Of a DNA stretch of 18,487 nt, positions 1 to 7,104 are shown in pieces; position 1 is the first letter of the stretch, and each line of letters opens with the position of its first letter. The notes under the pieces are model-generated. The model ran no database searches. It saw only the letters and a program-made list of their open reading frames with translations, and had not been told where the DNA came from. A program made the translations under genes and the position numbers. This DNA comes from Caulobacteraceae bacterium (GTDB lineage: Bacteria > Pseudomonadota > Alphaproteobacteria > Caulobacterales > Caulobacteraceae). Location of the stretch: contig CANMXH010000018.1 in the NCBI GenBank assembly GCA_947501315.1, positions 1 through 18,487 of the forward strand, given 5' to 3'.

Positions 1-149
1 AGCGCGAGACCATCCTGAAGGGCATTCCGGCCGGCCGGCTCGGCACGGGCGACGAGATCGCCGCCGCCGCCGTCTATCTGTCCTCCGACGAGGCTGCCTA
101 TGTCACGGGCCAGACCCTGCATGTGAACGGCGGCATGGCGATGGTTTGA
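1..149 (+). CDS. fabG: 3-oxoacyl-ACP reductase, C-terminal end (partial)
   Basis: Only the last 48 codons are present, reading in the frame that begins at base 3 and ending with TGA at 147-149. The end of the protein reads LGTGDEIAAAAVYLSSDEA and then AYVTGQTLHVNGGMAMV. This is the classic C-terminus of short-chain dehydrogenase/reductases of the FabG type: a helix, then the conserved YVTGQxLxVNGGM segment that closes the dimer/tetramer interface. FabG reduces 3-oxoacyl-ACP with NADPH in cytosolic fatty-acid elongation. That role fits acpP and fabF lying just downstream, since fabD-fabG-acpP-fabF clusters are widespread. The Rossmann fold and the Ser-Tyr-Lys catalytic residues lie outside the window. 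Another SDR cannot be strictly excluded from this fragment alone, but the neighbourhood strongly favours fabG. Confidence 0.88.
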   Translation, partial: RETILKGIPAGRLGTGDEIAAAAVYLSSDEAAYVTGQTLHVNGGMAMV

Positions 150-160
150 CCCCGTTTGAT

Positions 161-294
161 CCGCTCATCCCCGCGAACGCGGGGACCCAGTCCTTTGGGT
201 GATGTGGTCGAATTCCTGGGCGTCAGTAGGTTGTCCTGAAACACCGGCGTCAAGCTGGACAGAACTGGGTCCCCGCGTTCGCGGGGATGAGCGG
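161..294. repeat. Pair of inverted REP-like hairpin elements
   Basis: Bases 161-191 and 264-294 are perfect 31-base reverse complements of each other, separated by 72 bases. Each arm is itself a small hairpin: the core tccccgcg-aa-cgcgggga has 8 paired bases on each side of AA (about 169-186 and 269-286). The layout resembles a bacterial interspersed mosaic (paired REP) element. When translated in other frames, such repeats give false peptides of the IPANAGTQ type, which also appear here. The pair sits just after fabG and could act as a bidirectional transcript end or mRNA-stabilising structure. The inverted repeat is seen directly; the REP-family assignment is inferred from its form. Confidence 0.8.
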
Positions 295-307
295 AAAGAA
301 GAAGCCA

Positions 308-508
308 ATGGCCATCCTTCGCATCATCGCCACCATCCTCAGCGGACCTCTGCTGCTGATCGGCATCATCTGGGTGCTGCAGGGGCTGAACATCCTGCCC
401 GGCAGCTTCATGACCGGCCAGATCATCTGGGCCATCTACGGCGCGCCGATGGCCGTGGTCGGAGCGGGGCTGGTCTGGTGGGTCAACCGGGGCGGTCAAA
501 CCCGGTAA
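308..508 (+). CDS. Small two-helix integral membrane protein, unknown function
   Basis: A 66-residue protein beginning MAILRIIATILSGPLLLIGI. It has two hydrophobic segments: residues about 3-24, and about 40-58 within the stretch IIWAIYGAPMAVVGAGLVWW. They are joined by a short loop containing LPGSFMTGQ, and a basic tail NRGGQTR follows. The loop and double-helix layout resemble a small uncharacterised membrane protein found in many alphaproteobacteria (recalled, not searched). I prefer the ATG at 308 because it follows a purine-rich GGAAAGAAGAAG stretch. An in-frame ATG at 287 would add MSGKKKP, but it lies inside the right arm of the hairpin repeat, where a ribosome site would be buried. 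The gene stands alone between fabG and acpP. No enzymatic motif is visible. Confidence 0.7.
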   Translation: MAILRIIATILSGPLLLIGIIWVLQGLNILPGSFMTGQIIWAIYGAPMAVVGAGLVWWVNRGGQTR

Positions 509-514
509 CGGGCT

Positions 515-543
515 ATTTCCTGCCCGCGCCGCCGTGCTAAACC
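515..543 (+). promoter_or_regulatory. Possible acpP promoter
   Basis: The leader before acpP (509-657) has no gene. It holds GCTAAACC at 536-543, close to the GCTANAWC -10 element described for Caulobacter housekeeping promoters. The upstream tttcctg at 515-521 is only a poor match to the TTGaCGS -35 element. If used, it would give a leader of roughly 110 bases. Weak evidence based on motif resemblance alone. Confidence 0.22.
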
Positions 544-657
544 CTGAACACGCGGTTGGCCTGAGTCTTCGTTCAAGGCTTGCGTCGCCGTCGCCGCCGT
601 CATACGGCAGGATTTGAGACAACAGCCGCTGCGGCGGCCCTGAAAGCAGAGACACCC

Positions 658-897
658 ATGTCCGACACCCTGGAACGCGTCCGCAAGATCGTTATCGACC
701 ACCTGGACGCCGATCCGGAGAAGGTCGTTGAAAAGGCCAGCTTCATCGACGACCTGGGCGCTGACTCGCTCGACAACGTCGAACTGGTCATGGCCTTCGA
801 GGAAGAATTCGACATCGAAATCCCGGACGACGCCGCCGAACACATCCAGACGGTCGGCGACGCCGTGAAATTCATCGATGAGAAGCTGGCCGGCTGA
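658..897 (+). CDS. acpP: Acyl carrier protein
   Basis: A 79-residue, very acidic protein, the usual AcpP length. It carries the growing acyl chain on a 4'-phosphopantetheine arm for type II fatty-acid synthesis and donates acyl groups for lipid A and phospholipids in the cytosol. The attachment site is the DSL motif within DDLGADSLDNVELVMAFEEE, with Ser37 as the modified residue. Helix II (DSLDNVELVMAFEEEF) is the partner-recognition helix, and the protein ends AVKFIDEKLAG. The open frame extends upstream to 580, but that part is low-complexity Arg/Ala and not AcpP-like, so the ATG at 658, giving MSDTLERVRKIV, is the start. The ribosome site is weak (GCAGAGA). A strong GC hairpin follows the gene, which suggests a separate abundant acpP transcript ahead of fabF. 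Confidence 0.97.
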   Translation: MSDTLERVRKIVIDHLDADPEKVVEKASFIDDLGADSLDNVELVMAFEEEFDIEIPDDAAEHIQTVGDAVKFIDEKLAG

Positions 898-922
898 TCG
901 CCGCCCCACCCGTAAGGCATTG

Positions 923-966
923 ATGGCCGCCGCGGCGGACCCCTAGCGGGGCCGTCCGGCGGCCAT
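923..966 (+). terminator. Terminator-like hairpin after acpP
   Basis: The segment begins ATGGCCGCCG and ends CGGCGGCCAT, a 10-base outer stem. Inside it, ACCCC pairs with GGGGC around the CTAG-containing loop. It is followed by ttactgttt, a broken T-rich run. Placed 25 bases after the acpP stop and about 40 before fabF, it could end most acpP transcripts and reduce read-through into fabF. The imperfect T-tract means attenuation or RNA stabilisation are also possible. Confidence 0.5.
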
Positions 967-1004
967 TACTGTTTGCGGTCAGGATTCTGTAGCGAGGAGC
1001 GCAC

Positions 1005-2285
1005 ATGCGCCGCGTCGTCGTCACCGGCCTCGGTCTGCTCACCCCGCTCGGCTGGGGCGTGGAGCATAACTGGAAGGGCATACTCGAGGGGCGTTCGGGC
1101 ATCGGTCCGATCACCAATTTCGACACCGATGGCTACGGCTGCACCATTGCGGGTGAAATCCCGTCAGTGGACGGCCGCGGCGGCGGGGCCCCGGGCCAGC
1201 CGGGCGTGTTCGACCATGAAAAGGTCATGTCGCCCAAGGACCGCAAACGGGTCGACGACTTCATCGTCTACGCCATCGCCGCCGCGGACGAGGCCCTGGC
1301 CGATTCCGGCTGGAAGCCTGAGACCGAGGAACAGCGCGAGCGCACCGGTGTCATGGTCGGCTCAGGCATCGGGGGCCTCGGCCCCATCGCCGACACCGCC
1401 ATCATCCTCAAGGAGCAGGGGCCGCGCCGGGTCAGCCCCTTCTTCATCCCCTCGGCCCTGATCAATCTGACCTCGGGACAAATCTCCATCCGGCACGGGC
1501 TGAAGGGTCCGAATCACTCGGTCGTCACCGCCTGCGCCACCGGGGCCCATGCCATCGGCGATGCGGCCCGGATGATCATGATGGACGACGCCGACGTCAT
1601 GGTCGCGGGCGGCGCCGAAAGCTCCATCGTGCCCATCGGCATCGCCGGCTTCCTCGCCTGCAAGGCGCTCTGCACCGCCTGGAATGATGCACCCGAAAAG
1701 GCCTCCCGGCCCTGGGACAAGGACCACTCCGGCTTCGTCATGGGCGAGGGCGCGGGGATTGTGGTGCTGGAAGAGTACGAACACGCGAAAGCACGAGGCG
1801 CGACCATCTATGCCGAGGTTGTCGGCTACGGCATGAGCGGCGACGCCTTCCACATCACCGCCCCGGCAGAGGACGGTGACGGCGGCTATCGCGCCATGCA
1901 GATGGCGGTGAAGCGGGCCGGGATCACCGCCGCCGACATCGATTATGTCAACGCCCACGGCACCTCGACCATGGCCGACTGGATCGAGGCCGGCGCGATC
2001 GAGAAGCTGATGGGAGACCACGCCCCCAATGTCGCCCTGTCCTCCACCAAGTCGATGACCGGCCACCTGCTGGGTGCCGCCGGAGCCATCGAGGCCATCT
2101 TCTGCATCCTGGCCATCCGCGACCAGATCGCCCCGCCGACCATAAATCTGGATAATCCCGAGCGCGAGACCGCCCTGAATCTGGTGCGCGACAAGGGTCA
2201 GCCGATGGAGATCGATGTGGCCATGTCCAACAGCTTCGGCTTCGGCGGTACCAATGCCTCGGTCATCTTCCGGAGGATCGGCTGA
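1005..2285 (+). CDS. fabF: Beta-ketoacyl-ACP synthase II
   Basis: A 426-residue thiolase-fold condensing enzyme. It joins malonyl-ACP to acyl-ACP with loss of CO2, the elongation step of fatty-acid synthesis. The Cys-His-His triad is visible: Cys177 in VVTACATGAHAIG, His318 in VNAHGTST and His354 in TKSMTGHLLGAAGA, with Lys349 beside it. The C-terminal NSFGFGGTNAS motif is the usual FabF signature. A Gly-rich insertion at about residues 57-68 makes it slightly longer than the E. coli enzyme (about 413 residues). The ATG at 1005 is well supported by GAGGAG at 994-999, five bases before it. Its TGA overlaps the mltG ATG by one base (TGATG), so the two are likely translationally coupled. The acpP-fabF order is conserved widely. 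FabB is the only realistic alternative; Cys-His-His does not separate them, but length and context favour FabF. Confidence 0.96.
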   Translation: MRRVVVTGLGLLTPLGWGVEHNWKGILEGRSGIGPITNFDTDGYGCTIAGEIPSVDGRGGGAPGQPGVFDHEKVMSPKDRKRVDDFIVYAIAAADEALADSGWKPETEEQRERTGVMVGSGIGGLGPIADTAIILKEQGPRRVSPFFIPSALINLTSGQISIRHGLKGPNHSVVTACATGAHAIGDAARMIMMDDADVMVAGGAESSIVPIGIAGFLACKALCTAWNDAPEKASRPWDKDHSGFVMGEGAGIVVLEEYEHAKARGATIYAEVVGYGMSGDAFHITAPAEDGDGGYRAMQMAVKRAGITAADIDYVNAHGTSTMADWIEAGAIEKLMGDHAPNVALSSTKSMTGHLLGAAGAIEAIFCILAIRDQIAPPTINLDNPERETALNLVRDKGQPMEIDVAMSNSFGFGGTNASVIFRRIG

Positions 2286-3421
2286 TGGCGTTCGAGCCGC
2301 ATTCCGGGCGCAAGACCGCCTTTCTGGCCGCCACGGCCACGTTCAGCACCTTCCTCATCATCGCCCTCGTGGCGGCCTGGAGCGTCTTCTATGCGCCCGG
2401 CCCGGCCGCCCGCGAGGGGGAGACGACTATCGTCAGCCTGCCCAGTGGTGCAGGGGTCAGTGCCATCGCGGCGACCCTGAAGTCGGCCGGCGTGATCCGC
2501 TCGACCGACATGTTCAAGGCGGCCGCCACCCTGACCGGAGCCGACCGCAAGCTGCGCGCCGGCGAGTATGAGGTGCCCGGCAAGACCTCCCTGCGCTCCG
2601 TTCTTGTCCTGCTGGTCGAGGGCCGGGTGGTCCGCCATTACGTCACCCTGCCCGAAGGCTGGTCTTCGGCCCAGGCGGTCGAGATCCTGAACAAACAGGC
2701 CATTCTGACCGGGACGATCGAGGCTGTTCCCGACGAGGCCAGTCTCTGGCCCGACACCTATGAGATCAGCCGCGGCGAGACCCGTGTCTCGGTCATCGCC
2801 CGAATGACTCGCGCCCGCGACGAAAATCTCGCCCGCCTGTGGGCTGCCCGAAGCTCTGCCACAGTCGTCCGCACGCCTGAGGAGGCCATGATTCTGGCCT
2901 CCATCGTCGAGAAGGAGACCGGAGTCGCCGCCGAACGCCCGCGGGTCGCGGCCGTCTTCACCAACCGTTTGCGGTCCGGCATGCGGCTGGAGAGTGATCC
3001 CACGATCGAATACGGCCTCACCAAGGGGGTGCCGCTGCGCCGGGGCCTGAGGCGGTCCGAGCTGGACCGGCCCAATGCCTGGAACACCTACCAGATCGAC
3101 GGCTTGCCGCCGACGGCGATCTCCAATCCCGGCCGTGATGCCGTCGCTGCGGTGCTCAATCCGCCCTCGACCAGCGACATCTTCTTCGTTGCCGACGGCT
3201 CGGGCGGCCACGCCTTCGCCCGGACCTATGAAGAGCATCGCGCCAACGTCGCCCGCTGGCGCGAGGTCGAGCGCCGCCGGGCGGGTCTTCCTCCTGCCGC
3301 GCCCGAGGCTCCGGCCCTGACGCCGGTTCCGGAAGTTCCTCCGGCCAATTCGACGACCGGCATGACGGTTCCCCCGGGTGCCCGCGTGATCACCATCCCC
3401 GCTGCGGCCCCCGCCGGATGA
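2285..3421 (+). CDS. mltG: Endolytic murein transglycosylase MltG
   Basis: A 378-residue YceG/MltG-family protein anchored in the inner membrane and acting in the periplasm. It cleaves nascent glycan strands and so sets peptidoglycan chain length. A cytoplasmic basic N-terminus (HSGRK) precedes one membrane helix at about residues 14-36. A LysM-like region follows (about 47-115), then the catalytic domain. The family motif MILASIVEKETG gives the catalytic Glu209; downstream are FTNRLRSGMRLESDPTIEYG and DGLPPTAISNPG, both typical of the family. The last 50 residues form an Ala/Pro-rich tail (PPAAPEAPALTPVPEVPPA) longer than in E. coli and probably disordered. The ATG overlaps the fabF stop by one base and its own TGA overlaps yicC by four. 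In E. coli the same gene (yceG) also lies near fabF. Confidence 0.95.
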   Translation: MAFEPHSGRKTAFLAATATFSTFLIIALVAAWSVFYAPGPAAREGETTIVSLPSGAGVSAIAATLKSAGVIRSTDMFKAAATLTGADRKLRAGEYEVPGKTSLRSVLVLLVEGRVVRHYVTLPEGWSSAQAVEILNKQAILTGTIEAVPDEASLWPDTYEISRGETRVSVIARMTRARDENLARLWAARSSATVVRTPEEAMILASIVEKETGVAAERPRVAAVFTNRLRSGMRLESDPTIEYGLTKGVPLRRGLRRSELDRPNAWNTYQIDGLPPTAISNPGRDAVAAVLNPPSTSDIFFVADGSGGHAFARTYEEHRANVARWREVERRRAGLPPAAPEAPALTPVPEVPPANSTTGMTVPPGARVITIPAAAPAG

Positions 3422-4302
3422 CCGCCATCTCCGGCATGACCGGCTTCGGCCGGGCCGAGGGCACCCATGGTGACTGGAGCTGGTCGGTCGAGGCCCGCTC
3501 GGTCAATGGCCGCAATCTGGAGGTCCGCTTCCGCGGCCCGCCCGGTTTCGACAGTCTTGAGCGCCACGCCAAGACGGCCGCCCAGGCCCGGCTCAGCCGC
3601 GGCCAGGTCACCCTCGGGATTCAGGGCAAGCGCGCGGACCCTGGTGCCGCGGCGCTCAAGGTCAATCAGGACATTCTCGCCCGCTACCTGACCCTGGCCA
3701 ACCAGCTGGCGGAGGAGGGGGCCACCCCGCCATCGGCCGACGGCCTGCTGTCGCTACGCGGTGTGCTGGAGGCCCCGGAGGAGGTCGACGACCCCGACGC
3801 CCGCGCCGCCGTCGAGACCGCCATGGCGGCTTCGATCGATCAGGCTCTCGATGCCCTGAAACTGTCGCGTGACCGTGAGGGCTCCCAGCTCCTGCCTGTC
3901 GTCACCGACTTCATCGACCGGATCGCTGCGCTGATCGCTGCGGCGGAGACGGAAGCGGCCGCCCAGACCGCCGCCATCCGCGAGCGTTTCGCGCGGCGCA
4001 TGACCGAGCTGGCCCCCGACGCGCCGGGCCTCGAGGAACGGATCTTCCTTGAGGCGGCGTCACTGGCGACCAAGGCCGATGTCCGCGAGGAACTGGACCG
4101 GCTGGCTGCCCATGTCGCCTCGGCCCGCACCCTGTTGCAGCAACCCCCCGCCGGACGGAAACTCGACTTTCTGATGCAGGAATTCATGAGGGAGGCGAAT
4201 ACCCTCTGCTCGAAATCCGCTACGACCGCGCTCACCGGAATCGGCCTTGAGCTCAAGGCCGTGATCGAACAGCTCCGCGAACAGGTCCAGAATGTCGAGT
4301 GA
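3418..4302 (+). CDS. yicC: YicC-family endoribonuclease
   Basis: A 294-residue YicC/YloC-family protein, the usual length. It opens with the family signature MTGFGRAEG (residues 7-15) and VEARSVNGRNLEVRFR. It closes with the DUF1732 region: EELDRLAAHVASARTLL, then GRKLDFLMQEFMREANTLCSKS. The middle (about 150-210) is helical and Ala/Glu-rich. Members in E. coli and Bacillus are reported to be endoribonucleases, YicC in connection with small-RNA turnover; the physiological role in alphaproteobacteria is less clear. It starts in an ATGA overlap with mltG and runs 11 bases past the gmk start, so it sits inside a coupled run. The yicC-gmk pairing is very common across bacteria and supports both calls. 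No secretion signal is seen, so it is cytosolic. Confidence 0.93.
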   Translation: MTAISGMTGFGRAEGTHGDWSWSVEARSVNGRNLEVRFRGPPGFDSLERHAKTAAQARLSRGQVTLGIQGKRADPGAAALKVNQDILARYLTLANQLAEEGATPPSADGLLSLRGVLEAPEEVDDPDARAAVETAMAASIDQALDALKLSRDREGSQLLPVVTDFIDRIAALIAAAETEAAAQTAAIRERFARRMTELAPDAPGLEERIFLEAASLATKADVREELDRLAAHVASARTLLQQPPAGRKLDFLMQEFMREANTLCSKSATTALTGIGLELKAVIEQLREQVQNVE

Positions 4303-4933
4303 ACGCCATCCCCGTCGCGGTGTGATGCTGATCGTGGCCAGTCCCTCCGGGGCGGGCAAGACCAGTCTGTGCCGCCGCCTGATGGCCGACCATGGTGGTC
4401 TGGAGCTGTCCATCTCAATGACCACGCGGGCCATCCGTCCGGGCGAGGTCGCCGACCGCGACTATCATTTCGTCGACGCCGAGACATTCCAGCGGCTGAT
4501 TGATGCCGACGCCTTCCTCGAATGGGCCGACGTCCACGGTGCCCGCTACGGCAGTCCGCGCGCACCGATCGAGCGCGCCCTCTCGGAGGGTCGCGACGTC
4601 CTGTTCGACATCGACTGGCAGGGGGCCCGCGACATCGCCCGGAAATGCCCGGAGGACGCCGTCCGCGTTTTCATCCTGCCGCCCAGCCTCGAGGAACTTC
4701 GCCGTCGCCTGGTCACCCGTTCGCAGGACGCCGACGAGGTCATCGAACGCCGGATCCAGAATGCCAAGGGCGAGATCGAGCACTGCGGCGAGTTCGACTA
4801 TGTCTTCGTCAACGACGACTTCGACCGCAGCTATGCCGAACTGGCGCACATCTATCACGCCGAGCGCAGCCGCCGGTTCCGCAACATCTGGGTGGACGCC
4901 TACAAGGACACCCTGCTGGACGAGGTGGTCTGA
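4292..4933 (+). CDS. gmk: Guanylate kinase
   Basis: A 213-residue cytosolic kinase that phosphorylates GMP (or dGMP) to the diphosphate with ATP. It feeds GTP, dGTP and (p)ppGpp pools. The P-loop is ASPSGAGKTS at residues 16-25, with Lys23 binding phosphate; the first position is Ser rather than the more usual Gly. The GMP-binding part follows as SISMTTRAIRPGEVADRDYHFV and FLEWADVHGARYGSP. The DIDWQGARDI and RIQNAKGEIEHCGEFDYV segments are standard for the family. Length fits (E. coli 207 residues). The ATG at 4292 lies inside yicC, overlapping it by 11 bases, and the extra N-terminal residues (SSERHPRRG) are plausible for alphaproteobacteria. It is the last gene of the plus-strand run and faces rsmA. 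Confidence 0.96.
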   Translation: MSSERHPRRGVMLIVASPSGAGKTSLCRRLMADHGGLELSISMTTRAIRPGEVADRDYHFVDAETFQRLIDADAFLEWADVHGARYGSPRAPIERALSEGRDVLFDIDWQGARDIARKCPEDAVRVFILPPSLEELRRRLVTRSQDADEVIERRIQNAKGEIEHCGEFDYVFVNDDFDRSYAELAHIYHAERSRRFRNIWVDAYKDTLLDEVV

Positions 4934-5081
4934 GCGGGCGGTTCCTTCCCGGCTCCGGCCGGATGCGCCTGGAGCCATCATCGCCTGAGCTGACGCGTTG
5001 TGTCCTTTGTGATGAACCTTCCAGCCACTGCAGTCCGGCCCTGAAAGCGCCAACCGGGGCAATTGCGGAGTCGCCTCCGGC
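4934..5081. other. Convergent spacer between gmk and rsmA
   Basis: 148 bases without a credible gene. It holds two modest hairpins. One pairs GGCTCCGGC (4951-4959) with GCC and GGAGCC (4967-4969, 4971-4976; one bulged T). The other is CGGAG-tcgc-CTCCG at 5066-5079. Neither has a T-tract on either strand, so they are at best weak or Rho-assisted ends for the two converging transcripts. Confidence 0.35.
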
Positions 5082-5981
5082 TCAGGTCCGCTTGCGCCGC
5101 ATGATGGTGACCCCGTCCCCGGCGGTCCCGGGGGGCTTGACCGGCTGGCCGGCCACCGCGCGCGCCAGCCGCAGGAAGCCGGCACCATCGACGACCTCTG
5201 CCCGGACATCGGGCTCCAGCCCGGCCGCTTCGCAAAGTTCCGCGCCGCCGAGCGTTTTCAGGCTGGACCGCAGCATCTTGCGCCTTTGACCGAAGGCCGC
5301 CGCCGTGACCCGTTCCAGGGCGGTCAACAGGGCCCGTTCCGGTCGGTCCGGGCGCGGAACCAGATGGACCACGGCGCTGGCCACCTTGGGCGGGGGTGTG
5401 AAGGCGGCGGCGGGCAGGTGCATGACCAGCCGGGCCTCGCACACCGCCTGCGCAATGACCGCCAGCCGCCCATAGGCATCGTCTCCGGGGGCGGCGACGA
5501 TCCGCTCAGCTACCTCTTTCTGGAACATCAGGGTCAGGGCGTGCGGGGTCCATGGCCCGGTCAGCCATTTGATCAGCAGGGGCGTGCCGACATTGTAGGG
5601 CAGGTTCGACACCACATGCGCCGGTCCTTCGACCAGCTCGGCCTCGCGGACCTTGAGAGCGTCGGCCTCGACAGTGACCAGCCGACCGGTTCCATCGTCC
5701 AGTTCCGCCAGCAGGGGCAGGAATCGCGGGTCCTTCTCGACCAGCGCCACCCGGCCCGCATCGCTCTCCAGCAGGGCGCGCGTCAGTCCGCCGGGACCGG
5801 GGCCGACCTCGATCACGGCCCGGCCCCCGAACGGCCCCGCCAGCCGGACGATTTTCCGGGTGATGTTCAGATCCAGCAGAAAATGCTGCCCGAAGCTCTT
5901 CTTCGCCAGCAGGCCGTGGGCGTCGAGGGTTTCGCGCAGGGAAGGGAGGTCGCTGGGGTTCACCGGTGTGTCATAGGGCAA
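5082..5981 (-). CDS. rsmA: 16S rRNA (adenine1518/1519-N6)-dimethyltransferase
   Basis: A 299-residue RsmA/KsgA methyltransferase. It dimethylates the two adjacent adenines in the 3' terminal hairpin of 16S rRNA, using S-adenosylmethionine, late in 30S assembly. The family opening KKSFGQHFLLDLNITRKIV is at residues 27-45. SAM-binding motif I is VIEVGPGPGGLT (56-67), acidic motif II is ALVEKDPRF, and catalytic motif IV is NLPYN (126-130). MFQKEVAERI and FTPPPKVASAVV follow, both diagnostic. The ATG at 5981 leaves about 20 residues before the conserved core, as in relatives; no strong ribosome site precedes it. It is the last gene of the lptF-to-rsmA strand. pdxA-rsmA adjacency also occurs in E. 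coli, but here a 109-base repeat-bearing spacer separates them. Confidence 0.96.
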   Translation of the reverse strand: MPYDTPVNPSDLPSLRETLDAHGLLAKKSFGQHFLLDLNITRKIVRLAGPFGGRAVIEVGPGPGGLTRALLESDAGRVALVEKDPRFLPLLAELDDGTGRLVTVEADALKVREAELVEGPAHVVSNLPYNVGTPLLIKWLTGPWTPHALTLMFQKEVAERIVAAPGDDAYGRLAVIAQAVCEARLVMHLPAAAFTPPPKVASAVVHLVPRPDRPERALLTALERVTAAAFGQRRKMLRSSLKTLGGAELCEAAGLEPDVRAEVVDGAGFLRLARAVAGQPVKPPGTAGDGVTIMRRKRT

Positions 5982-6000
5982 AGCTGGAAGGCGGGGTTAG

Positions 6001-6109
6001 TGGTGATTGGTGATTGGTGGTTGGCCGATGCCGGGGCCTCTGGCGCTGCTTGAGCCGGGCTTCCGCAGGCCAGTAGGCCGCATCCACCAATCACCAACCA
6101 CCAACCACC
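6001..6109. repeat. Inverted repeat of GGTGATTGG/GGTGGTTGG units
   Basis: Between pdxA and rsmA, 6001-6024 reads as short direct units (TGGTGATTGG, TGATTGG, TGGTTGG). A matching complementary tract lies at 6084-6109. The longest perfect inverted match is 14 bases, ttggtgattggtgg at 6007-6020 against ccaccaatcaccaa at 6084-6097. The roughly 63-base centre is GC-rich. The right arm runs into the 3' end of pdxA and encodes its last residues and stop codon. The form suggests a dispersed palindromic element, but I cannot show copies elsewhere from this window. Confidence 0.6.
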
Positions 6110-7104
6110 CGCTTCCCTGCCATCTCCCCCGCCAGCCGCACCGCAGCGATCAGGCTGTCGGCGCGTGCCACCCCCTTGCCGGCAATGTCGAAGCCGGTGC
6201 CGTGGTCAGGTGAGGTGCGGATCACCGGCAGCCCCAGGGTGGCATTGACCCCGCCCCAGAAGTCCAGCGTCTTGACCGGGATCAGGGCCTGGTCGTGATA
6301 CAGGCACAGGACGGCGTCATAGGTTGCGCGGGCGTCGTCGTGGAACAGGGTGTCGGCCGGCCGGGGGTCGCTGATGTTGATCCCTTCGGCCCGCAGGGCG
6401 GCTGCCGCCGGGATCAATATCTCGATTTCCTCGAGCCCGATCGAACCGCTCTCGCCGGCGTGCGGGTTGAGCGCCGCAAGGGCAAGCCGCGGCGCGGCGA
6501 TGCCGAAATCGCGCTTCATCGACTCATGCACGACGCGGGCGGTGCGGCAGACCCGCTCAGCCGTGACCAGTTCCGGGACCTCGGCGAGGGGCGCATGGAT
6601 GGTCACCAGACAGGCGCGCAGGTCCTTGGCGGTCAGCATCATCACTGGTCCGCGCGTCCCGGTGAACGGGACGTCGGCCGTCAGTTCGGCGATGAATTCT
6701 GTGTGGCCGGGGAAGCGGAAGCCCGCGGCGTAGAGAGGGGCCTTGGCGATCGGGGCGGTGACGACCCCCGAGGCTTCACCCGACAGGGCCAGATTGACAG
6801 CCTGTTCGATCCAGTCAGCCACGGCCCCGGCGTTGACCGGTTCGGGACGGCCGGGAATGACGGGCGCGGGCAGGGGATGGTCGAGTACGGGAATGGCCCG
6901 GCGGAACACATCCATGGCGTCAGCGACGGACAGGACCGGTTCGACCGGCTGGCCCTTCAGCCGCAGCAAGGCGGCGTCGCCGATGACGACGAAGGACGGC
7001 CCTTCGACCTGCAGCGCCGCCCAGGCTTTTGCGATGATCTCCGGCCCCACGCCCGCCGGATCACCCATGGACAGGGCCAGCGGCGCCGGGCCGGCGCTCA
7101 TCAT
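6091..7104 (-). CDS. pdxA: 4-hydroxythreonine-4-phosphate dehydrogenase
   Basis: A 337-residue cytosolic enzyme that oxidises 4-phosphohydroxy-L-threonine with NAD(P); the product then condenses to pyridoxine 5'-phosphate in the DXP-dependent vitamin B6 pathway. The three metal-ligand histidines are present: His170 in VTIHAPL, His215 in LNPHAGE and His270 in LYHDQALIPVK. The substrate motif PGHTEF (132-137), the opening LALSMGDPAGVGPEI (9-23) and the end segment IRTSPDHGTGFDIAGKG also fit. Length matches the family (about 330). Its ATG overlaps the surA stop by four bases, as in the E. coli lptD-surA-pdxA-rsmA cluster. The C-terminal VVGGW and TGA are encoded by an arm of the neighbouring repeat, so the tail of the protein probably owes its sequence to that element. 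Confidence 0.96.
   Translation of the reverse strand: MMSAGPAPLALSMGDPAGVGPEIIAKAWAALQVEGPSFVVIGDAALLRLKGQPVEPVLSVADAMDVFRRAIPVLDHPLPAPVIPGRPEPVNAGAVADWIEQAVNLALSGEASGVVTAPIAKAPLYAAGFRFPGHTEFIAELTADVPFTGTRGPVMMLTAKDLRACLVTIHAPLAEVPELVTAERVCRTARVVHESMKRDFGIAAPRLALAALNPHAGESGSIGLEEIEILIPAAAALRAEGINISDPRPADTLFHDDARATYDAVLCLYHDQALIPVKTLDFWGGVNATLGLPVIRTSPDHGTGFDIAGKGVARADSLIAAVRLAGEMAGKRVVGGW

Noticed and set aside
250..435. Minus-strand 61-codon frame ending in LIPANAGTQ
   Set aside because: That tail is the translated hairpin repeat, a known source of false small genes; the rest is antisense to the small membrane protein.
563..987. GANTC (CcrM methylation) sites ahead of acpP (563-567) and fabF (983-987)
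   Set aside because: At this base composition such sites are expected every few hundred bases, so two near promoters is not evidence for methylation control.
1173..1212. Gly-rich insertion in FabF (about residues 57-68) as a novel domain
   Set aside because: Short and in a surface loop region; FabF of related alphaproteobacteria also has extra residues here, and all catalytic residues are intact.
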